From assembly GCA_019685575.1 (NCBI GenBank), contig JABFQO010000015.1:1-46765 (forward strand): a stretch of 46,765 bases of DNA. Direction: 5' to 3'. The notes under the pieces were generated by a model. It did no database searches. It saw only the letters and a list, made by a program, of their open reading frames with translations, and was not told where the DNA came from. Source of the stretch: Candidatus Bathyarchaeota archaeon A05DMB-4 (lineage in GTDB: Archaea > Thermoproteota > Bathyarchaeia > Bathyarchaeales > SOJC01). Of the stretch, positions 38,943-46,523 are shown piece after piece. The translations under genes and the position numbers were made by a program. Each line of letters begins with the position of its first letter. Within the stretch, counting starts at the first letter, position 1.

Positions 38943-39518
38943 TTGAACAAAAAACCATCCAAAGACGAAGCACTAGAAGCATTGGACTTTATCATCAGCG
39001 TGCTGAAAGAACACGAAAAAGACCTCGACAGATTAATCAACGAACTCGGCATAATCACAGAAAAAATCGGCGAAAAAGGCGAACACACAGAAAAAATCGA
39101 ACGCGTCGAACAAAGGCTCTCCCTAATACAAAACGAACTCACACAACTCATCAAATTCCTCTCCATCCCACCACAAACAAAAGAACAAATCCCAACAATA
39201 ACACCAAAAACCGAACCACCACCAACCACGCCCACAACCGAAACACCAACACCATACGCATACCCACGCGGACCACCCGTAATCGTAAGATGCAAACAAT
39301 GGGAAGACTTCAAAACCCTCGCCGCTGAAGCCGACACCATCAGCTTCCTGTACAAAGACACCGAAAAAACCTTCCAAGCCGACGCGCTGAAGAACGGTCG
39401 CGTGCTCACGTACAATGGGCAGTTGCCCGCTGATGCGAAGTTGTTGAAGGCTTGGCTTGCGCGAGAATTGAACACGCATGAGAACCGGATTTTTGAGGGT
39501 GTTTTGGCGATAGGTTAG
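38943..39518 (+). CDS. Coiled-coil protein with proline linker, unknown
   Basis: 191 residues from TTG 38943 behind GGAGAG. Residues 1-75 form a charged coiled coil, 76-105 a Pro/Thr linker (PTTPTTETPTPYAYP), and the last 85 residues a compact domain starting VIVRCKQWEDFKTLA and ending ARELNTHENRIFEGVLAIG. No family is recognised. It lies between a terS-start copy and terL. Codon style switches sharply from A/C-rich to G/T-rich near 39385, inside the C-terminal domain, although the protein stays open. Confidence 0.6.
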   Translation: MNKKPSKDEALEALDFIISVLKEHEKDLDRLINELGIITEKIGEKGEHTEKIERVEQRLSLIQNELTQLIKFLSIPPQTKEQIPTITPKTEPPPTTPTTETPTPYAYPRGPPVIVRCKQWEDFKTLAAEADTISFLYKDTEKTFQADALKNGRVLTYNGQLPADAKLLKAWLARELNTHENRIFEGVLAIG

Positions 39519-39781
39519 GCTCGAAAAAACGTTTGTGTGTCTGTGCGTATGCTGAATTAATAAAGTATTTATTTTGGATTCTTGTATAGTGTTTCTTGCG
39601 ATACATGTGGGTTGAGGTTGAGTATCTCGCTTTGAGTGATGAGTGGGTGTGAGGCGCATGGTTGCTGTTTGTGTTTTCTCGGGGCCTTCTCCTCTCTCTC
39701 GGATGAGGCAGCGTGCGCTTAGGATCAACAGTCGATGATGCCCTGTGTATTTGCGTGTGTGGAAAGTGTGTGGGTGTTGTG

Positions 39782-39946
39782 ATGGGGATGGTGGAAGAGA
39801 AGGGTGTGGATGAGCGGGAGTTTCGGCGTGTGCTTGCGCGGTTGCGTGTGGAGTGGGAGGAGTTGGAGGCGTTGCGTGCGGTTGTGGATGGTTTGCGGGT
39901 TTTTCGGGGGCGGGTGCTTGTGGGTGATTGTGTGCGTTTTGATTAG
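39782..39946 (+). CDS. Small charged protein, uncertain
   Basis: 54 residues from ATG 39782 (MGMVEEKGVDEREF), helical, then VLVGDCVRFD. It ends 11 bases before the end of terL, convergent. The sequence here is strongly G/T-rich, so open frames arise easily, and the call is weak. Confidence 0.35.
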   Translation: MGMVEEKGVDEREFRRVLARLRVEWEELEALRAVVDGLRVFRGRVLVGDCVRFD

Positions 39947-39957
39947 GTTTTGGGTGT

Positions 39958-41412
39958 TTAGATTTTTATGATTGTGGTTTTTGTTGGGTAGTTTTTTGTT
40001 GCGTAGAGTGCTAGGGCTAGAGCGGTTGCGATGTCGTCGTTTGTGCGTGTGGGTGTGAGGATTTCGAGTCTGGTTTTTATGGTTTTGCCGTCGGTGGTTT
40101 TTGTGTATTGTTTTCTTATGCTTTTGAGTTGGGCTGTGAGTTTTTCGTGGGGTGGGATGGTGATTTTTTGTTGTTCGAAGCATATGGTGAGCCATGTGTA
40201 GATGTCGTGTTTTGTTTGTTTGGTTATGGTGATGGGCAGTATGGGCAGGCCGAGGTTTTGGAGGTCTTCGGTTATGGGTTTTCCGAGTCCTGTGGCGTCG
40301 ACGGCGATTTTACTTAAGCGCAATCTGTCGTGGGCGTGTTTGATGAAGGCGGTGAATTCGCCATAGTTTTCGCTTTGGGTTTCGCGGATGAATATGAGTC
40401 GCCATTTGTCGTTTGTTATGTGTTGGAGGGCTGTGAATGCGGCTGGGTTTTGTTTTCCTCCTAGGTCGTAGCCTGCGACGTGTGCGGTGTAGCGGTGTTC
40501 TGTGATGTCTTGTTCGGTTATGAGGGGGTAATCTTGTGTGCAGTTGTGGATGTGTTTAGTTGCGATGAGTTGGTTTGTTTCGTCTGGAAGTATGGCTAAG
40601 TATTCGCGTTGGTATTCTTCTTCTGGGATTTGCTGTTGTTGTTCTTGTAGGAATTTTTGTCGGGCTTCCGGCGTTGGGATGGGTGCGATGCTGCTGGGGA
40701 AGCGGTACCGTGTGTAGCCCCATTCGCTGGCGTGCGTGAAGGCTTGCATGAATGGGTGTTCTGCGTATTCTGGGGTGCTTATCATGATGAGTGTGCCGTC
40801 GGTGGCGGTTATCATGGGCATCAAGACGCTGGTGATGATTTGGGGTTTGATGAAGTTGGCTTCGTCGACGATGAGCAGGTTTGCGGTTAAGCCTCGTATG
40901 GTTTCGCCCTCATTGCCCGGAGGAAGCGCTATTATTTTGCTGTTTATGGGCTGTTTAAACTCGATTTTTGTTCTCGTTGTGCCGTGGCGGATTTTAATGA
41001 GAAGCCTGAGCGCAGTATTTGCGTATAGCATGTCGCGGATTTTGTCGAACATCCACATGCTTTGGCGAAGGGCTTTGCTTATGATTAGTGTTGTGGTGTT
41101 TGGGTTCATTGTGGCGTAGTGTATGGCTTTGGCTGCTGCCATGGTGGTTTTTCCGATTTGTCTTCCGCTGCATACAACGATGCGTTTGTTTTGGTCTCGG
41201 AGGAATTGTGTTTGGAAGGGTAGTGGTTTGAATGTGCCTTCTGGAAGGCGGAGCAGAAGTGTTGCGAACAGTGCGCCGTCGTGTTTGAGGGTTTGTAGTA
41301 GTTGTGGGTTTTTTAGGAGTTGTTGGAGGGCTTTTGGGTGTTGTTGGAGTTGTTCTGCTACGGTTGCTGCGTATTCGAGGTTTGTGGTGAGTTTTGTTAT
41401 GAATTCTTGCAC
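39958..41412 (-). CDS. terL: Terminase large subunit
   Basis: 484 residues from GTG 41412, overlapping the terS end; the longer frame to 41631 is shadow. The ATPase part has Walker A VCSGRQIGKTTMA and Walker B LLIVDEANFI, then an adenine/coupling stretch (ISTPEYAEHPF). The nuclease part has VAGYDLGGKQNPAA, KIAVDATGLG and a final RTNDDIATALALALYA, carrying the acidic metal ligands. It packages DNA into heads. It is intact. It lies about 25 kb from the capsid genes and on the other strand, with no portal gene beside it. Confidence 0.93.
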   Translation of the reverse strand: MQEFITKLTTNLEYAATVAEQLQQHPKALQQLLKNPQLLQTLKHDGALFATLLLRLPEGTFKPLPFQTQFLRDQNKRIVVCSGRQIGKTTMAAAKAIHYATMNPNTTTLIISKALRQSMWMFDKIRDMLYANTALRLLIKIRHGTTRTKIEFKQPINSKIIALPPGNEGETIRGLTANLLIVDEANFIKPQIITSVLMPMITATDGTLIMISTPEYAEHPFMQAFTHASEWGYTRYRFPSSIAPIPTPEARQKFLQEQQQQIPEEEYQREYLAILPDETNQLIATKHIHNCTQDYPLITEQDITEHRYTAHVAGYDLGGKQNPAAFTALQHITNDKWRLIFIRETQSENYGEFTAFIKHAHDRLRLSKIAVDATGLGKPITEDLQNLGLPILPITITKQTKHDIYTWLTICFEQQKITIPPHEKLTAQLKSIRKQYTKTTDGKTIKTRLEILTPTRTNDDIATALALALYATKNYPTKTTIIKI

Positions 41413-41705
41413 TTCTTTATCCGCCTGTGGAATTTGGTGCGGTATTTTTTGGGCAGTTTTGCGATTAGTTGTTCGAGTGTGGTTTCGTCGGTGATGGTTT
41501 CGTTTCTTTGCGCTTGGAGTAGTTTGTTTAGTGTGGCTGCGTGTAATGCGATGCTGTTGCTTAGGCGGGTGATTTTTGTGGTTTCTGTGGTTTTGGCGAG
41601 TTCTTTTTTTAGGTCGTTTATTATGTCCCATTCGATTTCGATGATTTCTTTAAGGTGGTTTTTGAGTTGTGACACTGCTCTGCGCTCCTCTAGACCCTCT
41701 TCCAT
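41397..41705 (-). CDS. terS: Terminase small subunit-like protein
   Basis: 102 residues from ATG 41705, behind AGGATC; the longer frame to 41789 is unlikely. Helical and basic (RRAVSQLKNHLKEIIEIEW, ending KKYRTKFHRRIKKCKNS). Position just before terL with 16-base overlap, size and basic end fit a small terminase that recognises the packaging site. Sequence similarity to known families was not testable. Its first codons and leader occur in two more copies in the window. Confidence 0.7.
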   Translation of the reverse strand: MEEGLEERRAVSQLKNHLKEIIEIEWDIINDLKKELAKTTETTKITRLSNSIALHAATLNKLLQAQRNETITDETTLEQLIAKLPKKYRTKFHRRIKKCKNS

Positions 41706-41752
41706 ATATGATCCTATTAGGCTCCAAATATGATCCAAATATGAACAGAGAA
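41675..41752 (-). repeat. terS-start repeat, copy C (intact gene)
   Basis: It runs from the leader of terS to codon 11. It shares 78 aligned positions with copy B, plus a direct pair of GGATCATAT found only here in full. Copy A is parallel to it at a distance of 41.6 kb; copy B is inverted 3 kb away. Confidence 0.85.
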
Positions 41753-41815
41753 CCACGGGTTCACTTAAAAAAAGCGCACACAATGACATAGTGTCTAGGG
41801 CACGTAGGCAAGTTT

Positions 41816-41824
41816 CTTTATATG
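41816..41824 (-). promoter_or_regulatory. Possible TATA box of terS-terL
   Basis: CATATAAAG on the minus strand, about 110 bases before terS ATG. The remaining part of the 41706-42073 gap shows T-rich sequence but no clear gene. Confidence 0.35.
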
Positions 41825-42073
41825 TTTGTTATCGTAGTTTGACGCTGGTTTTTAGTAGTTTTTTGAGTTTTGGGTTGTCTGAGATATTCGAGTATTCTGT
41901 TGAAGTCTGATACTGGACTTGTTTTGGCAGGCTTTTAGTAGTTCTCTTTTTGTAGGGTACCTCCTAGCCTGTCTTATCGCGTAATGGGGCAATAAACGTC
42001 TTTAGAAAGCCTTGAACTTATTCGTCCACATGCTCTTCACTCGGCATCTCAAGCGGACGCCGGAACCAGCCAG

Positions 42074-42463
42074 CTACCTCACGTCCAACAGCCCCGTCCA
42101 AAAAACACCCCAAACAACCACAACCACACGCAACACAACATCGCCAATCATGTAATACGGTAAAAGCACAAACACAAAATTCAAACCCGCCAAAATCAAA
42201 AACAAAATCAAACCATGAAAAAAATGATACCAAATGCTCGACGCACTCTCAATCCCCCAAAGGAAACCCGCCACAGCTTTATTAATGTAACCCATAGCCA
42301 AAAACAACAGCCCCAACCCAATCGCGAGTCCTAGAAGATACCCAATGCTCGTCAGAACAAACGTCAAAAACACCCAACCAACAACCAGAACACCAAAAAG
42401 CACAATAAACAAAACCCCATGAACAAAAAACTTCCCAACAGTCTCTAGCCCCATAATATCCAC
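42074..42463 (-). CDS. Small membrane protein, possibly frameshifted at its end
   Basis: 129 residues from GTG 42463 (ATG 42454 also possible), with four membrane segments (LFIVLFGVLVVGWVFLTFVL, LLGLAIGLGLLFLAMGYI, LILFLILAGLNFVFVLLPYY, VVLRVVVVVWGVFW). No family is recognised. In another frame the coding continues as REVAGWFRRPLEMPSEEHVDE to 42018, a natural-looking polar tail, so the true end may lie there. An inverted repeat AGACAT...ATGTCT (42517-42534) lies upstream. Confidence 0.55.
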   Translation of the reverse strand: MDIMGLETVGKFFVHGVLFIVLFGVLVVGWVFLTFVLTSIGYLLGLAIGLGLLFLAMGYINKAVAGFLWGIESASSIWYHFFHGLILFLILAGLNFVFVLLPYYMIGDVVLRVVVVVWGVFWTGLLDVR

Positions 42464-42516
42464 TTTGGCTTAAAACATGATATAAGACTAACGCCTCCGA
42501 ACGATCTAAACACACT

Positions 42517-42534
42517 AGACATCCTAGAATGTCT
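42517..42534. promoter_or_regulatory. Inverted repeat upstream of membrane-protein gene
   Basis: AGACAT and ATGTCT around CCTAGA. It lies about 55 bases before the minus-strand gene at 42074-42463, beyond a TATA-like CTTATATCA near 42480. Possible operator. Confidence 0.35.
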
Positions 42535-42647
42535 TAAACAAGAAAAGAAACTGGTCTTCGCTGAGGATGCAACGCCATATGTAGGGCGCGGTTGCATAAG
42601 TCATATTAACTTCTGACTCGGGAAACTTTGTAAGCAGAGAATGGAGA

Positions 42648-42821
42648 ATGGACGGACTGTTAATCTTCTACATCCTCCTCGTCCCCATCCTCGGCACAAC
42701 AGTGGCACACAGAGAACTCACAGAAAGATACAGCAAAACATCGACAACATCAATTATTTTTTTGCTCTTTCTTTTGCTGGCACATATTCTCCGCTTTGGA
42801 ATAACTGACTCGAAATTATAA
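42648..42821 (+). CDS. Tiny membrane protein, doubtful
   Basis: 57 residues from ATG 42648: two hydrophobic stretches (LLIFYILLVPILGTTVA and SIIFLLFLLLAHIL) around a charged turn. Its last 68 bases overlap the end of mgsA on the other strand, and the ribosome site is weak. It may be chance. Confidence 0.3.
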   Translation: MDGLLIFYILLVPILGTTVAHRELTERYSKTSTTSIIFLLFLLLAHILRFGITDSKL

Positions 42822-43173
42822 GATCTGCTGTAGACCTGTTACAAGCAGTAGGCACATTGTATAAGACAGCAACCCTCAAAAGCGCCTTAACATCCACGTC
42901 ATGAGGCAACGAAGACAACGGATCCCAAAAGAAAATCAAATAATCCAACCGCCCATTCGCAATCATCGCGCCAATCTCCATGTCCCCACCATAAGAACCG
43001 CTCTTGAGCAGATTAACACTCAAGCCCACCTTATCCATAACCTTCTTCCCCGTATCACCAGTGGCGTACAAGTTGTGCTGCGCCAAAGTTCCCTTGTTGA
43101 AAGCCACCCACTCCACCAAATCATCCTTCTTATTATCATGCGCAACCAAAGCAATGTTCCTCTTAGGAATCAA
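42754..43173 (-). CDS. mgsA: Methylglyoxal synthase
   Basis: 139 residues from TTG 43173, seven bases after GGTGA. Converts dihydroxyacetone phosphate to methylglyoxal and phosphate. Motifs: IALVAHDNKK with the His-Asp pair, SGSYGGDMEIGAMI (usual SGPLGGD; the metal/phosphate-binding Asp is kept), FFWDPLSSLPHDVDVKALLR and NVPTACNRSTADLI. Widespread in bacteria, less so in archaea, so transfer is possible. It is convergent with a doubtful small ORF. Confidence 0.92.
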   Translation of the reverse strand: MIPKRNIALVAHDNKKDDLVEWVAFNKGTLAQHNLYATGDTGKKVMDKVGLSVNLLKSGSYGGDMEIGAMIANGRLDYLIFFWDPLSSLPHDVDVKALLRVAVLYNVPTACNRSTADLIISSQLFQSGEYVPAKERAKK

Positions 43174-43282
43174 AATTATTCACCAACCCAAAACATAGCC
43201 AAAACACACTATTATAGTTTAAACCTTTTCAGAAAAAACTCTTTAAGCATTTCATAGACAATAACTCAGAGAGTGAAGCCAT

Positions 43283-44032
43283 GTGGACATCTGGAAGTTT
43301 TATAGCATCCGCGAAAAACTGCACACCTACTGCAACCCAGTGAACAAAGACAGACTCGAACCCCTCCTCCACCTACTACGGCTTAGACCAAACAGCACCG
43401 TACTCGACATCGCCTGCGGAAAAGGCGAATTCCTAATCCGCCTAGCCGAACTCTACCACATCACAGGCATAGGCGTAGACATCAGCCCCTACTTCATCCA
43501 AGAAGCCCAAAACAAAGCCAAAAAACGCACACCAAACGCGCCACTAGCCTTCATACAACTAGACGCCAAAAACTACAAACCACCAGAAGACATACAATTC
43601 GACCTCACCAGCTGCATGGGCGCCACATGGATATGGAACGGCTACAAAGGCACACTCGAAGCACTCAAAAACATGACCAAACCCGAAGGAACCATAATCG
43701 TCGGCGAACCCTACTGGCTCAAACCACCCGACCCAGAATACCTCAAAGCCGACAACATGAAACCCGAAGACTTCGCCGAATCACACTACGACAACGTCAA
43801 AATAGGCGAATCCTTAGGCTTAACGTGCACATACACACTCGTAAGCAGCAAACAGGACTTCGACCACTACGAAACCCTCACGTGGATGGCAATCACCGAC
43901 TACGCCGAAGAAAACCCAACCGACCCAGACCTGCCACAGATACTAGAACGCATGAAACACGAAAAACACGTCTACCTCCAATGGCAAAGAGACACCATGG
44001 GCTGGGCACTGTACATCTTTAGAAAACCCTAA
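43283..44032 (+). CDS. SAM-dependent methyltransferase, class I
   Basis: 249 residues from GTG 43283. SAM motif I VLDIACGKGEFLIRLAE, motif II GVDISPYFI, then FIQLDAKNY and a motif IV region FDLTSCMGATWIWN. A C-terminal cap follows (YEVLTW-like YETLTWMAI, DYAEENPTD). Small-molecule methyltransferase; substrate unknown. The coding strand is about 80% A+C in places (for example 43501-43560), much more than in the cellular genes nearby. Confidence 0.85.
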   Translation: MDIWKFYSIREKLHTYCNPVNKDRLEPLLHLLRLRPNSTVLDIACGKGEFLIRLAELYHITGIGVDISPYFIQEAQNKAKKRTPNAPLAFIQLDAKNYKPPEDIQFDLTSCMGATWIWNGYKGTLEALKNMTKPEGTIIVGEPYWLKPPDPEYLKADNMKPEDFAESHYDNVKIGESLGLTCTYTLVSSKQDFDHYETLTWMAITDYAEENPTDPDLPQILERMKHEKHVYLQWQRDTMGWALYIFRKP

Positions 44033-44050
44033 CAATAAACCCACCCACCC

Positions 44051-44458
44051 TCACTCGTCAACCAAAATCGGATGCACCAACTGACGACAATACGGACAAA
44101 GAATCAACGCCTTATCCGGACTCGACCTCCACCGTTTCTTACACCACGGACACTGAAGCAACGAATCCTTCCCCCCGAGCACAAACCATTTTCGACTCAA
44201 ACCAAACACGATAACTCCGGTAACCAGCATCACAGACGCAAAAACCACGAGGTATACGAGTTTGAACTCCACACCCGGAACAAAATCCAACGTCACACTC
44301 CACAAGGAATCCCAAAAAACAGAAAACGCATTGTCACCAGCAGAAGAAACATTAGGCCAAACTTTCCAAAACACCAAAAACAACGCGGCAAACCCGAAAA
44401 ACCAAAACAAAAAGCTGACAGCGTAGCCGGATTTCTGTCTTCTGAGCACTCGTTTCAT
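44051..44458 (-). CDS. Membrane protein with C-terminal zinc ribbon
   Basis: 135 residues from ATG 44458 (MKRVLRRQKSGYA). Two membrane segments (VSFLFWFFGFAALFLVFWKV and LVYLVVFASVMLVTGVIVFG), then a zinc ribbon with CPWCKKRW and CPYCRQ. Topology puts the ribbon in the cytoplasm. Zinc ribbons of this shape occur in archaeal proteins tied to membrane or nucleic acid work; function is unknown. Confidence 0.65.
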   Translation of the reverse strand: MKRVLRRQKSGYAVSFLFWFFGFAALFLVFWKVWPNVSSAGDNAFSVFWDSLWSVTLDFVPGVEFKLVYLVVFASVMLVTGVIVFGLSRKWFVLGGKDSLLQCPWCKKRWRSSPDKALILCPYCRQLVHPILVDE

Positions 44459-44697
44459 CTTCAACTCCAAGGCACTGTGTTTCTGTTTCTTTTATTAGAG
44501 TTTATGAAGCCAAAATACTGAAAAACACGAGTCAAATTGCCGGCGAATTTTTGTAGAAGGGATAACTGTGTTCACGTTTTTTCCTTGGTTTGACGAAACC
44601 TAAATAAGAGTTTAAAGCTCTCTTGGGCCAGATTCAGTCCGTTTGACTTGTGCTTCCTATTGTCGCAAACATTAATAATCTATTCGACAGTAGTTTA

Positions 44698-45582
44698 ATG
44701 GGAAAAATCATGGTTGACACTTTCTTCTTGGGTTTTGCTGGTCATGCGCACACTATGAATGAGTTGGAACTTGACGCTCAAAAAGAGCTGGAGTTAAGGA
44801 CAAGAAACAGTCCAGAAGAAGCCCAGAAGCTGACTGGAATAATCCTTGACAAACTTGAAAAAGCCATCTCCGCCAGTGGCTTCAGTCTCCAAGATGTAAA
44901 AGTATTGATCTTGTATTCAAGTTGCAGAGGCGAACCCGCGGAGAAGGACACGCTTATATGCGAGTCAATTTTGAGAGCGATAGAGAACAGATTCAAGAAG
45001 CACGCTGCAAACCAACTAAGGCTTATCGGTCATACAACCAGTGGAGAATTAGAAAACGAAGACCTCGTGTTGAAGGAGATTTCTGGAGTAGGCTTCAACG
45101 GTTTGTCTCTTTTGGCTTTGGTCACAAATCTGCCGATTGGTGTGGGGCGAACGTGGGGTCTTCACACGGCACAAGAAGCGGGAGAGCAAGGGAGAGAAAT
45201 GGCTCATGATGCATGGGTTGACCTTAACCAACAAACAACGAGCAAAGAACATCTGCACACAAAGAAGACTCTGCTTGTTTTGACTCGCGGGTCGGACGTT
45301 AACACTGCAGAGTACGAACATTTTCTTGCGGAAGGAATCGCCAATTTCATGGGCAGCGCTCGCGAAGCCAGAATAATGAACGTGATCGGCGGAAGTAGCG
45401 GAGATGGAATGATTGCTAGATTTTGTCGGCAATTCTATGGAAGACTGAAAGAGCATCAGCAGTTTAAGGTTCTTGATGGCGAATCCATTTCAAAAAAAGC
45501 AACTTGGTCATACTTTAACGGACTCCTTTTTCTTGAGTGTTTATTTTTCGGCAAATTATTTATGGATTGGCTCTATAGGTGA
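44698..45582 (+). CDS. FIST-domain sensor protein, end doubtful
   Basis: About 295 residues from ATG 44698 (GTG 44650 also open). The FIST N-domain is clear: TFFLGFAGHAHTMNELELDA, FSLQDVKVLILYSSCRGEP, GVGRTWGLHTAQEAGEQG and MNVIGGSSGDGM. Such proteins are thought to sense small ligands in signalling. After RQFYG the sequence loses similarity and ends in a hydrophobic stretch (LLFLECLFFGKLFMDWLY); the FIST C-domain is missing, so the gene is probably truncated or frame-broken. It is seven bases before an MFS gene. Confidence 0.6.
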   Translation: MGKIMVDTFFLGFAGHAHTMNELELDAQKELELRTRNSPEEAQKLTGIILDKLEKAISASGFSLQDVKVLILYSSCRGEPAEKDTLICESILRAIENRFKKHAANQLRLIGHTTSGELENEDLVLKEISGVGFNGLSLLALVTNLPIGVGRTWGLHTAQEAGEQGREMAHDAWVDLNQQTTSKEHLHTKKTLLVLTRGSDVNTAEYEHFLAEGIANFMGSAREARIMNVIGGSSGDGMIARFCRQFYGRLKEHQQFKVLDGESISKKATWSYFNGLLFLECLFFGKLFMDWLYR

Positions 45583-45588
45583 TAGAAC

Positions 45589-46092
45589 ATGAGGGATACC
45601 GGAGCTTTCGTTGAAAAGCATTCTCTTGGACGACTGTTTCTTCCTTCGTTGGCTGTCTCCTATTTTGGGACATTCCCCTTAGGAGTTCTAGTCGGACTAC
45701 TTCTAGTAGATATAGCATCAACGTTTCACGTTTCTGTGGGTGCCATGGGACAGATTAGTACGATTTCCAGTGTTGTTGCGGTGATTTTCGGATTGTTCAT
45801 GGGCATTCTGAGTGTTCGATTTAAACACAAATCGTTACTAATGGTAGGGTTACTGTGCGTCACCATTTCAGCCTTAGGCTGCTTTCTGGCTCCAACCTTG
45901 AGCTTGATGCAAGCATTCTATTCTCTAAGTGGAGTGGGGACAGCTATGGTTTTCCCAATGACCCTTACTCTAATCGGAGAGCATTTCCCTTTAGAGAAGA
46001 GGGCGAACGCGGTTGGCTGGATTATGGCGCGCGCGCGTTGGGCGGCGTTAGCCTTCGTCATCTTGCTGAATCTACCACGCTTTCACATATAG
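45589..46092 (+). pseudogene. Truncated MFS transporter
   Basis: 167 residues from ATG 45589. The first five membrane segments read naturally to EKRANAVGWIMA, the usual loop before segment 6. There the text meets an alternating GC run (46027-46037) and then unrelated sequence ending at TAG. The other seven segments are absent. Break, rearrangement or wrong join at the GC run are all possible. Confidence 0.7.
46027..46037. repeat. Alternating GC run 3
   Basis: Eleven alternating bases at the point where the MFS gene loses its protein sense. Confidence 0.7.
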
Positions 46093-46340
46093 AAGATGTG
46101 TTAATCTGTTTGTGTTTTATGGTTTTTCCCTGAAGAATGAGTTCGTTGATTGCTTCGTCAAAGGCTTTTCTTGAGATCAAGTTTCTTCCGTTTTGTTCAT
46201 GGAATAAATGGTTAATTTTGCATGATTCCTTCTACTGCATCAAGATGGTCAACCTGAACCTCTTCAGGTTCTATTTTTTGATTTGAAACTGGAATTATTT
46301 TCACTTTGCTCTCGAGTAGCTGATCATTGTGTCCAATTCG
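46058..46340 (-). pseudogene. Fragment of an unknown gene in two frames
   Basis: A minus-strand text RIGHNDQLLESKVKIIPV, then IEPEEVQVDHLDAVEGI, shifts frame near 46214-46220 and goes on as NHLFHEQNGRNLISRKAF, then DEAINELILQGKTIKH and ends at TGA 46058-46060. The protein sense is good across the shift, but no start or family is known. Parts overlap the broken integrase. Confidence 0.4.
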
Positions 46341-46464
46341 CTTTCTAGAGGAACGAAGGTAGTTTCTCCTCTCTTCTGATATGTGGTAGCTTAACCTCAG
46401 TCAAACCCAGCATGTTCAAGTAGTCTCGATAAGAGTCTATTGCAATGTCTTTTGTTCCAGATGC

Positions 46465-46523
46465 CCAAATGCAAGGTCCTTGAAGTACAGTTTGTGTTTT
46501 CGCGCGCGCGCGCCAAATGCAAG
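46465..46523. repeat. 11-base direct repeat around a 37-base insert
   Basis: CCAAATGCAAG at 46465-46475 and 46513-46523, with 37 bases between, in frame within the integrase. In the protein the residues CIW occur twice, once on each side of the extra segment. Confidence 0.75.
46501..46513. repeat. Alternating GC run 4
   Basis: Thirteen alternating bases at the right end of the 48-base extra block in the integrase gene. Confidence 0.7.

Noticed and set aside
39725-41631. Long minus-strand frames rich in H, N, T and K, including an N-terminal extension of terL
   Set aside because: They follow from the G/T-rich plus strand; the residues are low-complexity and overlap real genes. The terL start is set at GTG 41412.
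42482-42617. Frame reading LNTLDILECLKQEKKLV, then FAEDATPYVGRG
   Set aside because: Protein-like but no start codon and it overlaps the promoter of the gene at 42074-42463; may be a remnant.
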